From Bradyrhizobium sp. 1(2017) (GTDB taxonomy: Bacteria > Pseudomonadota > Alphaproteobacteria > Rhizobiales > Xanthobacteraceae), in the NCBI RefSeq assembly GCF_011602485.2, contig NZ_CP050022.2, forward strand, positions 3,492,001 through 3,556,000: DNA of 64,000 bases, read 5' to 3'. Within the stretch, counting starts at the first letter, position 1. Each line of letters begins with the position of its first letter. The position numbers and the translations under genes are program-made. The notes beneath the pieces were generated by a model, which saw only the letters and a program-made list of their open reading frames with translations, was not told the origin of the DNA and did not search any database. Positions 44,742-52,377 of this stretch are shown here, one piece after another.

Positions 44742-45911
44742 ATGACCGCCAGCATCGTCGGATGGGCGCATACGCCGTTCGGCAAGTTCGACACCGAGAC
44801 CGTCGAAAGCCTCGTCACCCGCGTCGCCAACGAAGCGCTGGCAGATGCCGGCATTTCCGCCTCCGACGTCGACGAGATCGTGCTCGGCCATTTCAACGCC
44901 GGCTTCTCGCCCCAGGATTTCACCGCCTCGCTGGTGCTGCAGGCCGACCCGAAGCTGCGCTTCAAGCCGACGACCCGCGTCGAGAACGCCTGCGCCACCG
45001 GCTCTGCCGCCGTGCACCAGGGCCTGCGCGCGATTGCCGCAGGCGCCGCCAAAATTGTGCTCGTCGTCGGCGTCGAGCAGATGACGCGCACGCCGGGTCC
45101 GGAGATCGGCAAAAACCTGCTCAAGGCCTCCTATCTGCCAGAGGACGGCGATACGGTCGGCGGCTTCGCCGGCGTGTTCGGCAAGATCGCCAGCTCCTAC
45201 TTCCAGAAATATGGCGATCAATCCGATGCGCTGGCGCTGATCGCGGCCAAGAACCACAAGAACGGCGTCGCCAATCCCTTCGCCCAGATGCGCAAGGACT
45301 TCGGCTTCGACTTCTGCCGCGCCGAGAGCGAGAAGAACCCTTACGTCGCCGGTCCCCTGAAGCGGACCGACTGCTCCCTGGTCTCCGACGGCGCCGCGGC
45401 GCTGGTGCTGGCCGATGCCGAGACCGCCAAGGGCATGAGCAAGTCGATCGGCTTCCGCGCCACCGCGCACGCCCAGGACTTCCTGCCGATGAGCAAGCGC
45501 GACATCCTCCAGTTCGAGGGCTGCACGATTGCCTGGCAGCGTGCATTGGAGAAGGCGGGCGTGCAGCTTTCCGATCTCTCCTTCGTCGAGACCCATGACT
45601 GCTTCACGGTCGCCGAGCTGATCGAGTACGAAGCCATGGGCCTGACGCCGAAGGGGCAGGGCGCCCGCGCCATCAAGGAGGGCTGGACGCTCAAGGACGG
45701 CAAGCTGCCGGTCAATCCGTCGGGCGGCCTGAAGGCCAAGGGCCATCCGATCGGCGCCACCGGCGTCTCCATGCATGTGATGACCGCGATGCAGCTCGCA
45801 GGGCAGGCGCCCGAGGGCATGCAACTCAAGAACGCAAAGCTCGGCGGCATCTTCAACATGGGCGGCGCGGCGGTCGCCAACTACGTTTCCGTGCTGGAGC
45901 CGTTGAAATAG
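44742..45911 (+). CDS. Thiolase (SCP-x/acetyl-CoA acetyltransferase-type)
   Basis: A 389-residue thiolase with the acyl-accepting Cys84 (ENACATGSAA), His in ETHDCFTVAE, and His in GGLKAKGHPIGATG. All catalytic residues are present, so it should be an active ketoacyl-CoA thiolase. The sequence is closer to SCP-x-type thiolases than to PhaA. GGGAGAAAAG lies before the ATG. It may start the fatty-acid or sterol-like set of genes that follows. Confidence 0.93.
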   Translation: MTASIVGWAHTPFGKFDTETVESLVTRVANEALADAGISASDVDEIVLGHFNAGFSPQDFTASLVLQADPKLRFKPTTRVENACATGSAAVHQGLRAIAAGAAKIVLVVGVEQMTRTPGPEIGKNLLKASYLPEDGDTVGGFAGVFGKIASSYFQKYGDQSDALALIAAKNHKNGVANPFAQMRKDFGFDFCRAESEKNPYVAGPLKRTDCSLVSDGAAALVLADAETAKGMSKSIGFRATAHAQDFLPMSKRDILQFEGCTIAWQRALEKAGVQLSDLSFVETHDCFTVAELIEYEAMGLTPKGQGARAIKEGWTLKDGKLPVNPSGGLKAKGHPIGATGVSMHVMTAMQLAGQAPEGMQLKNAKLGGIFNMGGAAVANYVSVLEPLK

Positions 45912-46051
45912 GCTCGGTCTGCCTCCGCGGAGATGGACGCGGTGGACGACGCCTCCGGCAAGTCCACCCTGCGGCTTTTGCGCTAGATCAAGGTGGGCAT
46001 GGTTCGTTTTGCCCACCTTGGCGCTCCTGATTGATTTGCGGGAACTGCATC

Positions 46052-46258
46052 ATGAGCACTGACTACGAAGCCTCGCTGTCGATGGACGCCCTCAACGATC
46101 GCATCGCGATCCTCGAGGACAATATCCGCCAGCTCATCGAGCAGGCCGCGGCCGCCTCCGGCGAGCAGAGCGAGTCGCGGATCGCCGACCGCATCAACCA
46201 GCAGAACGACGAGCTCGACCGCCTGATCAAGATCCGCGAATCCCGCCAGAAGAAATAG
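46052..46258 (+). CDS. Small coiled-coil protein
   Basis: A 68-residue protein with heptad-like pattern (DALNDRIAILEDNIRQLIEQ, then LDRLIKIRESRQKK). CGGGAAC lies nine bases before ATG 46052; an upstream GTG/ATG frame is less likely. It is a stand-alone gene between two CoA genes. No family name known to me. Confidence 0.65.
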   Translation: MSTDYEASLSMDALNDRIAILEDNIRQLIEQAAAASGEQSESRIADRINQQNDELDRLIKIRESRQKK

Positions 46259-46382
46259 CGGGCGATATCGCCGCATGACGCATGCCGCCATACGCCGCTC
46301 GCCCTTGCGCGGGCGGTGGCGCTGCCGTTAGCTGGACCGAAATCGCAAGGGCGTTCGAGCCCGGCGCAATCGGGAGAGAACG

Positions 46383-47582
46383 ATGGGGCCGCTGAAGGGC
46401 ATCAAGGTCGTCGACATGACCTCCGTGCTGATGGGACCCTATGCCACCCAGATGCTCGGCGACTACGGGGCCGACATCATCAAGATTGAATCGCTCGACG
46501 GCGACGTCACCCGGCTGATCGGCCCGACGCGGCATGCCGGCATGGGCCCGGTGTTCCTCAACACCAACCGCAGCAAGCGCTCGATCTGCCTCGACCTGAA
46601 GAAGCCCGCGGGACGCGAGGCCGTGCTGCGGCTTCTGAAGGACGCCGACGTGCTCGTCTACAACGTCCGCCCGCAGGCGATGACCCGGCTCCAGCTCGGC
46701 TACGACGTCGTCTCCGCGATCAATCCGCGCCTGGTCTATGCCGGCGTGTTCGGTTTTGGTCAGGACGGGCCGTATGCCGCAAAGCCCGCCTATGACGATC
46801 TGATCCAGGGCGCGACCGCATTGCCGGCGCTGATGGCGCAGACCGGCGATGGCGTGCCCCGTTACGTGCCGAACGCGCTGGTCGACCGCATCGTCGGCCT
46901 CACTGCGGTCGGCGCGATCTGCGCCAGCCTCGTGCATCGCGACCGCACCGGGCGCGGCCAGCGCGTCGACATCCCGATGTTCGAGACCATGGCCGGCTTC
47001 GTCATGGGCGACCACATGGGCGGGCTCACCTATGAGCCACCGCTCGACAAGGGCGGCTATGCGCGCCACCTCTCGCGCGACCGCAGGCCCTACAAGACCT
47101 CGGATGGCTATCTCAGCGTTATCGTCTACAACGACAAGCAGTGGCAGAATTTCTTCGAGGCAACGGGACGCAACGATCTGCGCACCGATCCCAAATTCGC
47201 GACCTTCGCCGGCCGGGCCGCCAATATCGATGTCGTCTATGCCGAGCTCGCGCGCATCTTCGAGACGCGCACGACCGCCGAGTGGATCGACCTGCTGACC
47301 AAGGCTGACGTGCCGGTCATGCCGATGCACGACCTCGCCTCGATCCTGCACGATCCGCACTTGGAGGCGACGAAATTCTTCCCGGTCGTGAACCATCCGA
47401 CGGAAGGCCCGATCCGCAGCATGAAGGTGACGGCAAGCTGGTCGGAGACCGAGGCCGAGCCGGTGCGGCTGGCACCGCGCCTCAACGAGCATGGTGCGGA
47501 GATTCTTCGCGAGATCGGATACTCGGCCGACGAAATCGCCGCCATGGTCCGCGATGGCGTCACGCGTGCAGCGCCGGAGTAG
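46383..47582 (+). CDS. Class III CoA-transferase (CaiB/BaiF family)
   Basis: A 399-residue CoA-transferase. Family features are MLGDYGADIIKIES, NTNRSKRSICLDLKKPAGRE, YDDLIQGATALPALMAQ and HDLASILHDPHLEA. The catalytic Asp region is VDIPMFETMAG. It moves CoA between acids and acyl-CoAs. GGGAGAGAACG precedes the ATG. It is followed 8 bp later by the Cys-less thiolase-like gene, so the two are one transcript. Confidence 0.93.
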   Translation: MGPLKGIKVVDMTSVLMGPYATQMLGDYGADIIKIESLDGDVTRLIGPTRHAGMGPVFLNTNRSKRSICLDLKKPAGREAVLRLLKDADVLVYNVRPQAMTRLQLGYDVVSAINPRLVYAGVFGFGQDGPYAAKPAYDDLIQGATALPALMAQTGDGVPRYVPNALVDRIVGLTAVGAICASLVHRDRTGRGQRVDIPMFETMAGFVMGDHMGGLTYEPPLDKGGYARHLSRDRRPYKTSDGYLSVIVYNDKQWQNFFEATGRNDLRTDPKFATFAGRAANIDVVYAELARIFETRTTAEWIDLLTKADVPVMPMHDLASILHDPHLEATKFFPVVNHPTEGPIRSMKVTASWSETEAEPVRLAPRLNEHGAEILREIGYSADEIAAMVRDGVTRAAPE

Positions 47583-47590
47583 GGGACACC

Positions 47591-48727
47591 ATGAGTTTCA
47601 TCACCGGCGTCGGCCTCACGCCGTTCGGCAAGCACGAAGGCTCATCCTCGCTCGACCTGATGAGCAAGGCCGCGCAAGCCGCGCTCGATGATGCCGGCCT
47701 GAAGCGCTCCGAAATCGACGGCATCCTCTGCGGCTACTCCACGGTCTCGCCGCACATCATGCTGGCGACCGTCTTCGCCGAGCACTTCGGCATTCGCCCC
47801 GCTTACGCCCACGCCGTTCAGGTCGGCGGCGCGACAGGCCTCGCCATGACCATGCTCGCCCATCACCTCGCCGAGGCAGGCGTTGCCCGCAACGTGCTCG
47901 TCGTCGCCGGCGAGAACCGCCTCACCGGGCAGAGCCGCGATGCCTCGATCCAGGCGCTGGCACAGGTCGGCCATCCCGACTACGAAGTGCAGCTCGGCCC
48001 GACCATTCCCGCCTATTACGGCCTCGTCGCCACGCGCTACATGCATGAATACGGCGTGACAGAAGAGGATCTGGCGGAGTTCGCAGTGCTGATGCGCGCG
48101 CACGCCTGCACCCATCCCGGCGCGCAATTCCACGATCCCATCACGGTGGCCGACGTCATGGCCTCGAAGCCGGTGGCGATGCCGCTCAAGCTGCTCGATT
48201 GCTGTCCGGTGTCCGATGGCGGCGCCGCGTTCGTCATCAGCCGCGATCGGACCGGCGAGACGGGCGTGCGCATCCGCGGCTGTGCACAGGCCCACACCCA
48301 TCAGCACGTGACGGCCGCGCCAGCGCTTGGCGAACTCGGTGCCGAGATCTCCGTTGCGCGCGCGAAGGAGGCCACGGGCTTAGCGATCGCCGACGTGCGC
48401 TATGCCGCGATCTACGACAGTTTCACCATCACCCTCGCGATGCTGCTGGAGGACCTTGGCCTTGCCGGCCGCGGCGAGGCCGCAGCCCGCGTGCGATCAG
48501 GCCATTTCGGCCGTGACGGCGCGATGCCGCTGAACACCCATGGCGGGCTGCTCAGCTACGGCCATTGCGGCGTCGGCGGCGCCATGGCGCATCTGGTCGA
48601 GGCGCACCTGCAGATGACGGGGCGGGCGGCGAATCGGCAGGTGCGCGACGCCTCGATCGCGCTGCTGCACGGCGATGGTGGCGTGCTGTCGTCGCATGTG
48701 AGCATGTTCCTGGAGCGGGTGCGATGA
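47591..48727 (+). CDS. Cys-less thiolase-fold protein (Ltp2/SCP-x-like)
   Basis: A 378-residue thiolase-like protein in which the nucleophile motif reads HAVQVGGATGLAM: Gly80 stands where thiolases have Cys. The second motif is AIYDSFTITL instead of THDCFT, and the third is YGHCGVGGAMAHL instead of GHPIGATG. This pattern is that of steroid side-chain aldolases such as Ltp2, which work with a DUF35 partner; exactly such a partner overlaps its end. A retro-aldol rather than thiolytic reaction is inferred. Confidence 0.85.
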   Translation: MSFITGVGLTPFGKHEGSSSLDLMSKAAQAALDDAGLKRSEIDGILCGYSTVSPHIMLATVFAEHFGIRPAYAHAVQVGGATGLAMTMLAHHLAEAGVARNVLVVAGENRLTGQSRDASIQALAQVGHPDYEVQLGPTIPAYYGLVATRYMHEYGVTEEDLAEFAVLMRAHACTHPGAQFHDPITVADVMASKPVAMPLKLLDCCPVSDGGAAFVISRDRTGETGVRIRGCAQAHTHQHVTAAPALGELGAEISVARAKEATGLAIADVRYAAIYDSFTITLAMLLEDLGLAGRGEAAARVRSGHFGRDGAMPLNTHGGLLSYGHCGVGGAMAHLVEAHLQMTGRAANRQVRDASIALLHGDGGVLSSHVSMFLERVR

Positions 48728-49083
48728 GTGAACCTCTGGCCGACTGGACCAAGGGTGATCAGGCCATCACCTATCAAACCTGCGCCGCATGCGGCCATGT
48801 GCAGTATTTCCACCGCGCCTTCTGCGCCGCGTGTGGTGCATCCGATCCGCATGAGGCGCGCGCCAGCGGCAAGGGCAGGGTCTACGCGACCTCGCTGGTC
48901 TGTCGTGCCGCCACGCCGGAGACGCGCGCACACCTGCCCTACAACATCCTGCTGGTCGATTGCGCGGAGGGCTTTCGCATGATGGCCCATGGTGAGAATG
49001 ACCTCGCCATCGGCGATTCGGTCATTGCGAGCTTCAAGCCCTTTGCCGGCAAGCTCGTGCCGTTCTTCACGAAGGCCAAGTAG
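48724..49083 (+). CDS. DUF35 OB-fold/zinc-ribbon acyl-CoA-associated protein
   Basis: A 119-residue protein: N-terminal zinc ribbon (CAACGHVQYFHRAFCAAC) and C-terminal OB fold (GRVYATSLVCRAATPETRAH). ATG 48724 overlaps the preceding stop as ATGA, so the two are co-translated. DUF35 partners bind CoA and complete the active site of Ltp2- and ChsH-type enzymes, which supports the reading of the upstream gene. Confidence 0.92.
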   Translation: MSEPLADWTKGDQAITYQTCAACGHVQYFHRAFCAACGASDPHEARASGKGRVYATSLVCRAATPETRAHLPYNILLVDCAEGFRMMAHGENDLAIGDSVIASFKPFAGKLVPFFTKAK

Positions 49084-49090
49084 AGGGATT

Positions 49091-49172
49091 CGTCATTCGG
49101 GGGCGGTCTCACGACCGAGCCTGGAACGGGTATTCTGGGCCTGGCTTGTGCGAGAGCCACCCCGGAATGACG
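49091..49172. repeat. Degenerate copy of the palindromic intergenic repeat
   Basis: The left arm CGTCATTCGGGGGCGG and the right arm end CCCCGGAATGACG match the outer arms of the element at 34278-34385 with a few changes; inner arms are weaker. It follows the DUF35 gene. Confidence 0.6.
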
Positions 49173-49191
49173 AAAACTCTAAAACTCTGAA

Positions 49192-49293
49192 CTAACGCCC
49201 GTAGAACAAGATGCTGGCGATGACGAGCATCGCCGTCACCGCCAGCATATGCGCGAGCGCTCCCGAGGCCGCCCCCTTGGTGGCTTCCTTCAT
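49192..49293 (-). CDS. 33-residue single-span membrane protein
   Basis: A short leftward frame begins at ATG 49293 after GGGAGAAAAAGGC and ends with TAG at 49192. The product opens MKEATKGAASGALAHM and continues LAVTAMLVIASILFYGR: a short polar start, then one membrane helix and a basic end. The ribosome-binding site and clean hydrophobic helix support coding. It is below common length cut-offs. No function is known. Confidence 0.6.
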   Translation of the reverse strand: MKEATKGAASGALAHMLAVTAMLVIASILFYGR

Positions 49294-49564
49294 GCCTTTT
49301 TCTCCCTAGACTTGGGCGTGACTCATCGTTGCGCGGTTAAGCGCAAGGACGGTCAATTATTTTACTCGGAACACCCCACTTGCGAGTACTCACCGCGATT
49401 TGTCCCCACGCGGCGAATATCGACTGTGTCAGGGTCGATCAGCAATGCGGCGGCAATTTGACTCGATGATGTTGCTCCTGCGTCGGCGCAAGAATAGAGT
49501 TCAGGGAACTCTCGCCGATGGCGACAAAAAGCATCAAAAGCTCAGGGAAAACTTCAGGAAAATC

Positions 49565-50092
49565 ATGGCACGCATCAACTACAGCGACCCGTCCAAAGCC
49601 TCCGACCGCACGCGCGAAATCCTCGACAAGAACCGCAACGCCAATATTTTCCGCATGATGGCGCACTCGCCGAGCTACTTCGAGCAGTACTGCCGCCTGG
49701 GCGGCGCCATTCGCCACAAGGGCGAGCTCGATCCCATCGTGCGCGAGCTTGCGATCACGCGCACCGGTATCCTGTGCGAGGCGCCGTACGAGATCGTCGC
49801 GCACAAGCGCATCGGCAAGAATGTCGGCGTCACCGACGAGCAGAACGAGGCGCTCGCGGACTGGCAGGCGGCGAGCTGCTTCAACGAGATGCAGCGCGCA
49901 GCGCTCGCCTTCACCGACGAGATCGTGAAGCTGAACAAGCCTACGGAGGCGACGTTCAAGGCGATCGCATCGAAGCTGACGCCGGCCGCGCTGGTCGAGC
50001 TGCAGCTCTCGGTCGGCTTCTACATCATGACGTCAAAGTTCCTGGAGACTTTCGAGATCGATCTCCAGCCCGTCACCGAAGTGGTGGGCTGA
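49565..50092 (+). CDS. Carboxymuconolactone decarboxylase family protein
   Basis: A 175-residue protein with the family core ELAITRTGILCEAPYEIVAH (Glu, Cys and His) and IVKLNKPTEATFKAI. The start at 49565 follows CAGGAAAATC; the longer frame to 49400 has no support. The AhpD/CMD family includes decarboxylases and peroxide-reducing proteins; only one cysteine is seen here, so the peroxidase route is doubtful. Helical alpha-fold proteins of this type often oligomerise. Confidence 0.85.
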   Translation: MARINYSDPSKASDRTREILDKNRNANIFRMMAHSPSYFEQYCRLGGAIRHKGELDPIVRELAITRTGILCEAPYEIVAHKRIGKNVGVTDEQNEALADWQAASCFNEMQRAALAFTDEIVKLNKPTEATFKAIASKLTPAALVELQLSVGFYIMTSKFLETFEIDLQPVTEVVG

Positions 50093-50117
50093 TCGATCAA
50101 AGCGACGAGGGATGCCG

Positions 50118-50420
50118 ATGACGATCGATGAATATGCGGCCTGGGCCGCGACCATTGCGAAAGTCGAAGAGCATCCGTCGAACGAACGGCTGTCTTATCT
50201 CGGTCTCGGCCTTGCCAGCGAAGCCGGCGAGGTCGCCGATCACATCAAGAAGCTGCTCCGCGATGATTGGCTCGACAAGGCGGGTCTCGTCGACGAACTC
50301 GGCGACGTCATCTACTACTGGGCCTGCCTGTGCGCCGCGACCGGCCAGCAGCCATCCGCACTGCTCGAGGCCAGCGCTGCCAAGATCAGGCGTCGGCTCG
50401 GCGAGGCAGCGAGCCGCTAG
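50118..50420 (+). CDS. MazG-like nucleotide pyrophosphohydrolase
   Basis: About 100 residues with EAGEVADHIKK and VDELGDVIYYW, the two acidic helices that bind magnesium in MazG-type dNTP/NTP pyrophosphohydrolases. The start at 50118 has GAGGG at the right distance; ATG 50112 is too close. It converges on the glutaminase gene with a palindrome (50459-50488) between. Confidence 0.85.
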   Translation: MTIDEYAAWAATIAKVEEHPSNERLSYLGLGLASEAGEVADHIKKLLRDDWLDKAGLVDELGDVIYYWACLCAATGQQPSALLEASAAKIRRRLGEAASR

Positions 50421-50458
50421 GGCACAAGGCCCATGTTCAGGGCGGACAGCCTCCACAT

Positions 50459-50488
50459 CGTCATCCCGGGACAAGCCCGGGCATGACG
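50459..50488. terminator. Palindrome between convergent genes, possible terminator
   Basis: CGTCATCCCGGG-ACAAG-CCCGGGCATGACG forms a long hairpin with few mismatches between the MazG-like gene and the glutaminase gene, which converge here. It lacks a clear T tract. It may end or stabilise both messages, and related elements occur elsewhere in the window. Confidence 0.45.
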
Positions 50489-50508
50489 AGCTCTTGCGAA
50501 TGAGGCGG

Positions 50509-52356
50509 CTACGTCGACGTCAGGATATCCACCTTTGCGTTGGCCACGATCAGGCGGTCGGCCAAGAGCTGCGCCAGATTGCGCATGATGCGCTCGCTGG
50601 CGCGCGGGTGCTGTTCGCGGAATCGCTCGAAGTCCTTCAGCGGCACTTCGAACACGGTGGCCGCCATGTCGGCGAACACGTCGGCAGACCGTGTTGCCTC
50701 CAGCAGCGCCATCTCGCCGAAGGCCATGCCGGCGGTGAGCGTCGCCAGCCTGACGCCATCGGGCAGCGTGACGTGAACCGCGCCGCTGCGCAGGAAGAAC
50801 ACGGCGTCGGCGGCATCGCCGGTCGTGACGATCTTGGCGCCGGAGGGATAGCTCCTGACGGTGCAGAGTGCGGCGAGATCGGACATCTCGTCCTCGCTGA
50901 GCCCCGCGAGCAACGGCTGTTCGTCAAGCTCGGTGGTTTCGTGGAAGTCGATCGAGCCGCCATAGCGGTAGACGATCTGGTCCTCCGCCCATTCGATCGC
51001 GGTGTCCAGCAGGTAGAAGTCGCGGACGTTCTTCAACTCCGCGGTCCATTCCCGCAAAGTGTCCCACTCCTTGGACGCGCGCCGGACGCCTGAGATCACG
51101 ACGGTGACGTTCAGCGCCGCCAGTTCCTCGAAGGCTTCGGCGACGAGCCGCGCACCGGCGCGAGTGGTCGAGGTGACGCGGTGCAGATCGAAGATCACGA
51201 TTTGCGGCCGCGGCCGGCCAGCGAGCCGGCGCGAGACGTAGTCGACGGCCGACAGCGACAGCGTGCCGACCAGCTCGATGATCCGTACCTCCTGCTCATG
51301 CACGGCCAGGATCTCACGCTCCCGCGGCCGTCGCACTCGCCGCGATGGGCTCTTGCCGATGTCGTAATCGGCGATGACGGCGTTGCGCGCGTCGTCGCTG
51401 CGGTTGAGCATATGCAGATCGTAATGCGAAGACAGCGCCTCGCAGACCTTGATGCCGCGCACGCTGTTGCCGTGCTTGTCCAGTCTCGGCGAATAGCTGC
51501 CGAGCCCGAGCCGGGCGGGAAGCGCGGCCAGAATGCCGCCGCCGACGCCGCTCTTGGCGGGGAGGCCGATCCGGTAGATCCATTCGCCGGCGTAGTCGTA
51601 CATGCCGGACGAGGTCATCACCGAGAGCGTGCGCGAGATCGCGTAAGGCGTCAGCACCTGCTCGCCCGTCACCGGATTGACGCCGCGATTGGCGAGCGTT
51701 GCCGCCATCACCGCGATGTCGCGCGCGGTGACCAGCACCGCGCATTGCCGGAAATAGACGTCGAGCACGGCGGCGACGTTGTCCGAGATCACCGCGTTGG
51801 TCTTGAGCAAATAGCCGATGGCGCGGTTGCGGTCGCCGGTCTGGCTTTCGGACGCATAGACCGACTCGTCCACATCGAGCTCGCGGCCGGCAAAGCGGCC
51901 GAGTGCCAGGCGGATCTGCTCGAAAGCGTCGGCGCCCTTGCTGTCGTAGATCAGCCCGGTGCAGGCGATCGCGCCGGCATTGACCATCGGGTTGAACGGA
52001 TGGTTGTCGGAATTGAGCCGGATCGAGTTGAAGGGATCGCCGGAGGGCTCGACGCCGATCGCGCTTTCGACCTTGCCCGCGCCCAACAGGTCTAGCGCCA
52101 GCGCGAACACGAAGGGCTTGGACATCGACTGGATGGTGAAGGGCACCCGGGAGTCGCCGACCTCGTAGACATGGCCGTCCAGCGTCGCGAGGCTGATGCC
52201 GAAATAGGCAGGGTCGGCCTTACCAAGCTCGGGGATGTAGTCGGCGACGCTACCTGAGGTCTCCGCCGAGAATTCGTTGAGACAATTGTCCAGAAACCGC
52301 AGCAAAGGCGGTCTCGAGAGGGTCCAGGCGGAGGTAGCGGGCGATAACGGCTTCAT
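50509..52356 (-). CDS. glsA: Glutaminase with STAS and cyclic-nucleotide-binding domains
   Basis: About 615 residues. Residues 20-310 are a beta-lactamase-fold glutaminase: Ser77-x-x-Lys80 (TIQSMSKPF), NPMVNAGAI, and SGVGGGILA. Around 345-450 is a STAS-like domain (IVIFDLHRVTSTTRAGARLV). Residues 480-600 form a cNMP-binding domain (GDAADAVFFLRSGAVHVTLP, FGEMALLEATRSADVFA). It turns glutamine into glutamate; the added domains suggest control by a ligand. ATG 52356 with GTGGGG upstream is chosen over TTG 52377. Confidence 0.92.
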   Translation of the reverse strand: MKPLSPATSAWTLSRPPLLRFLDNCLNEFSAETSGSVADYIPELGKADPAYFGISLATLDGHVYEVGDSRVPFTIQSMSKPFVFALALDLLGAGKVESAIGVEPSGDPFNSIRLNSDNHPFNPMVNAGAIACTGLIYDSKGADAFEQIRLALGRFAGRELDVDESVYASESQTGDRNRAIGYLLKTNAVISDNVAAVLDVYFRQCAVLVTARDIAVMAATLANRGVNPVTGEQVLTPYAISRTLSVMTSSGMYDYAGEWIYRIGLPAKSGVGGGILAALPARLGLGSYSPRLDKHGNSVRGIKVCEALSSHYDLHMLNRSDDARNAVIADYDIGKSPSRRVRRPREREILAVHEQEVRIIELVGTLSLSAVDYVSRRLAGRPRPQIVIFDLHRVTSTTRAGARLVAEAFEELAALNVTVVISGVRRASKEWDTLREWTAELKNVRDFYLLDTAIEWAEDQIVYRYGGSIDFHETTELDEQPLLAGLSEDEMSDLAALCTVRSYPSGAKIVTTGDAADAVFFLRSGAVHVTLPDGVRLATLTAGMAFGEMALLEATRSADVFADMAATVFEVPLKDFERFREQHPRASERIMRNLAQLLADRLIVANAKVDILTST

Positions 52357-52377
52357 CGCCCCACTTGTGCAACGCAA

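Noticed and set aside
41044..46016. Long leftward frames (642 and 653 codons) opposite the permease, DenD, aldolase and thiolase genes
   Set aside because: They are low-complexity and span several well-supported genes on the other strand.
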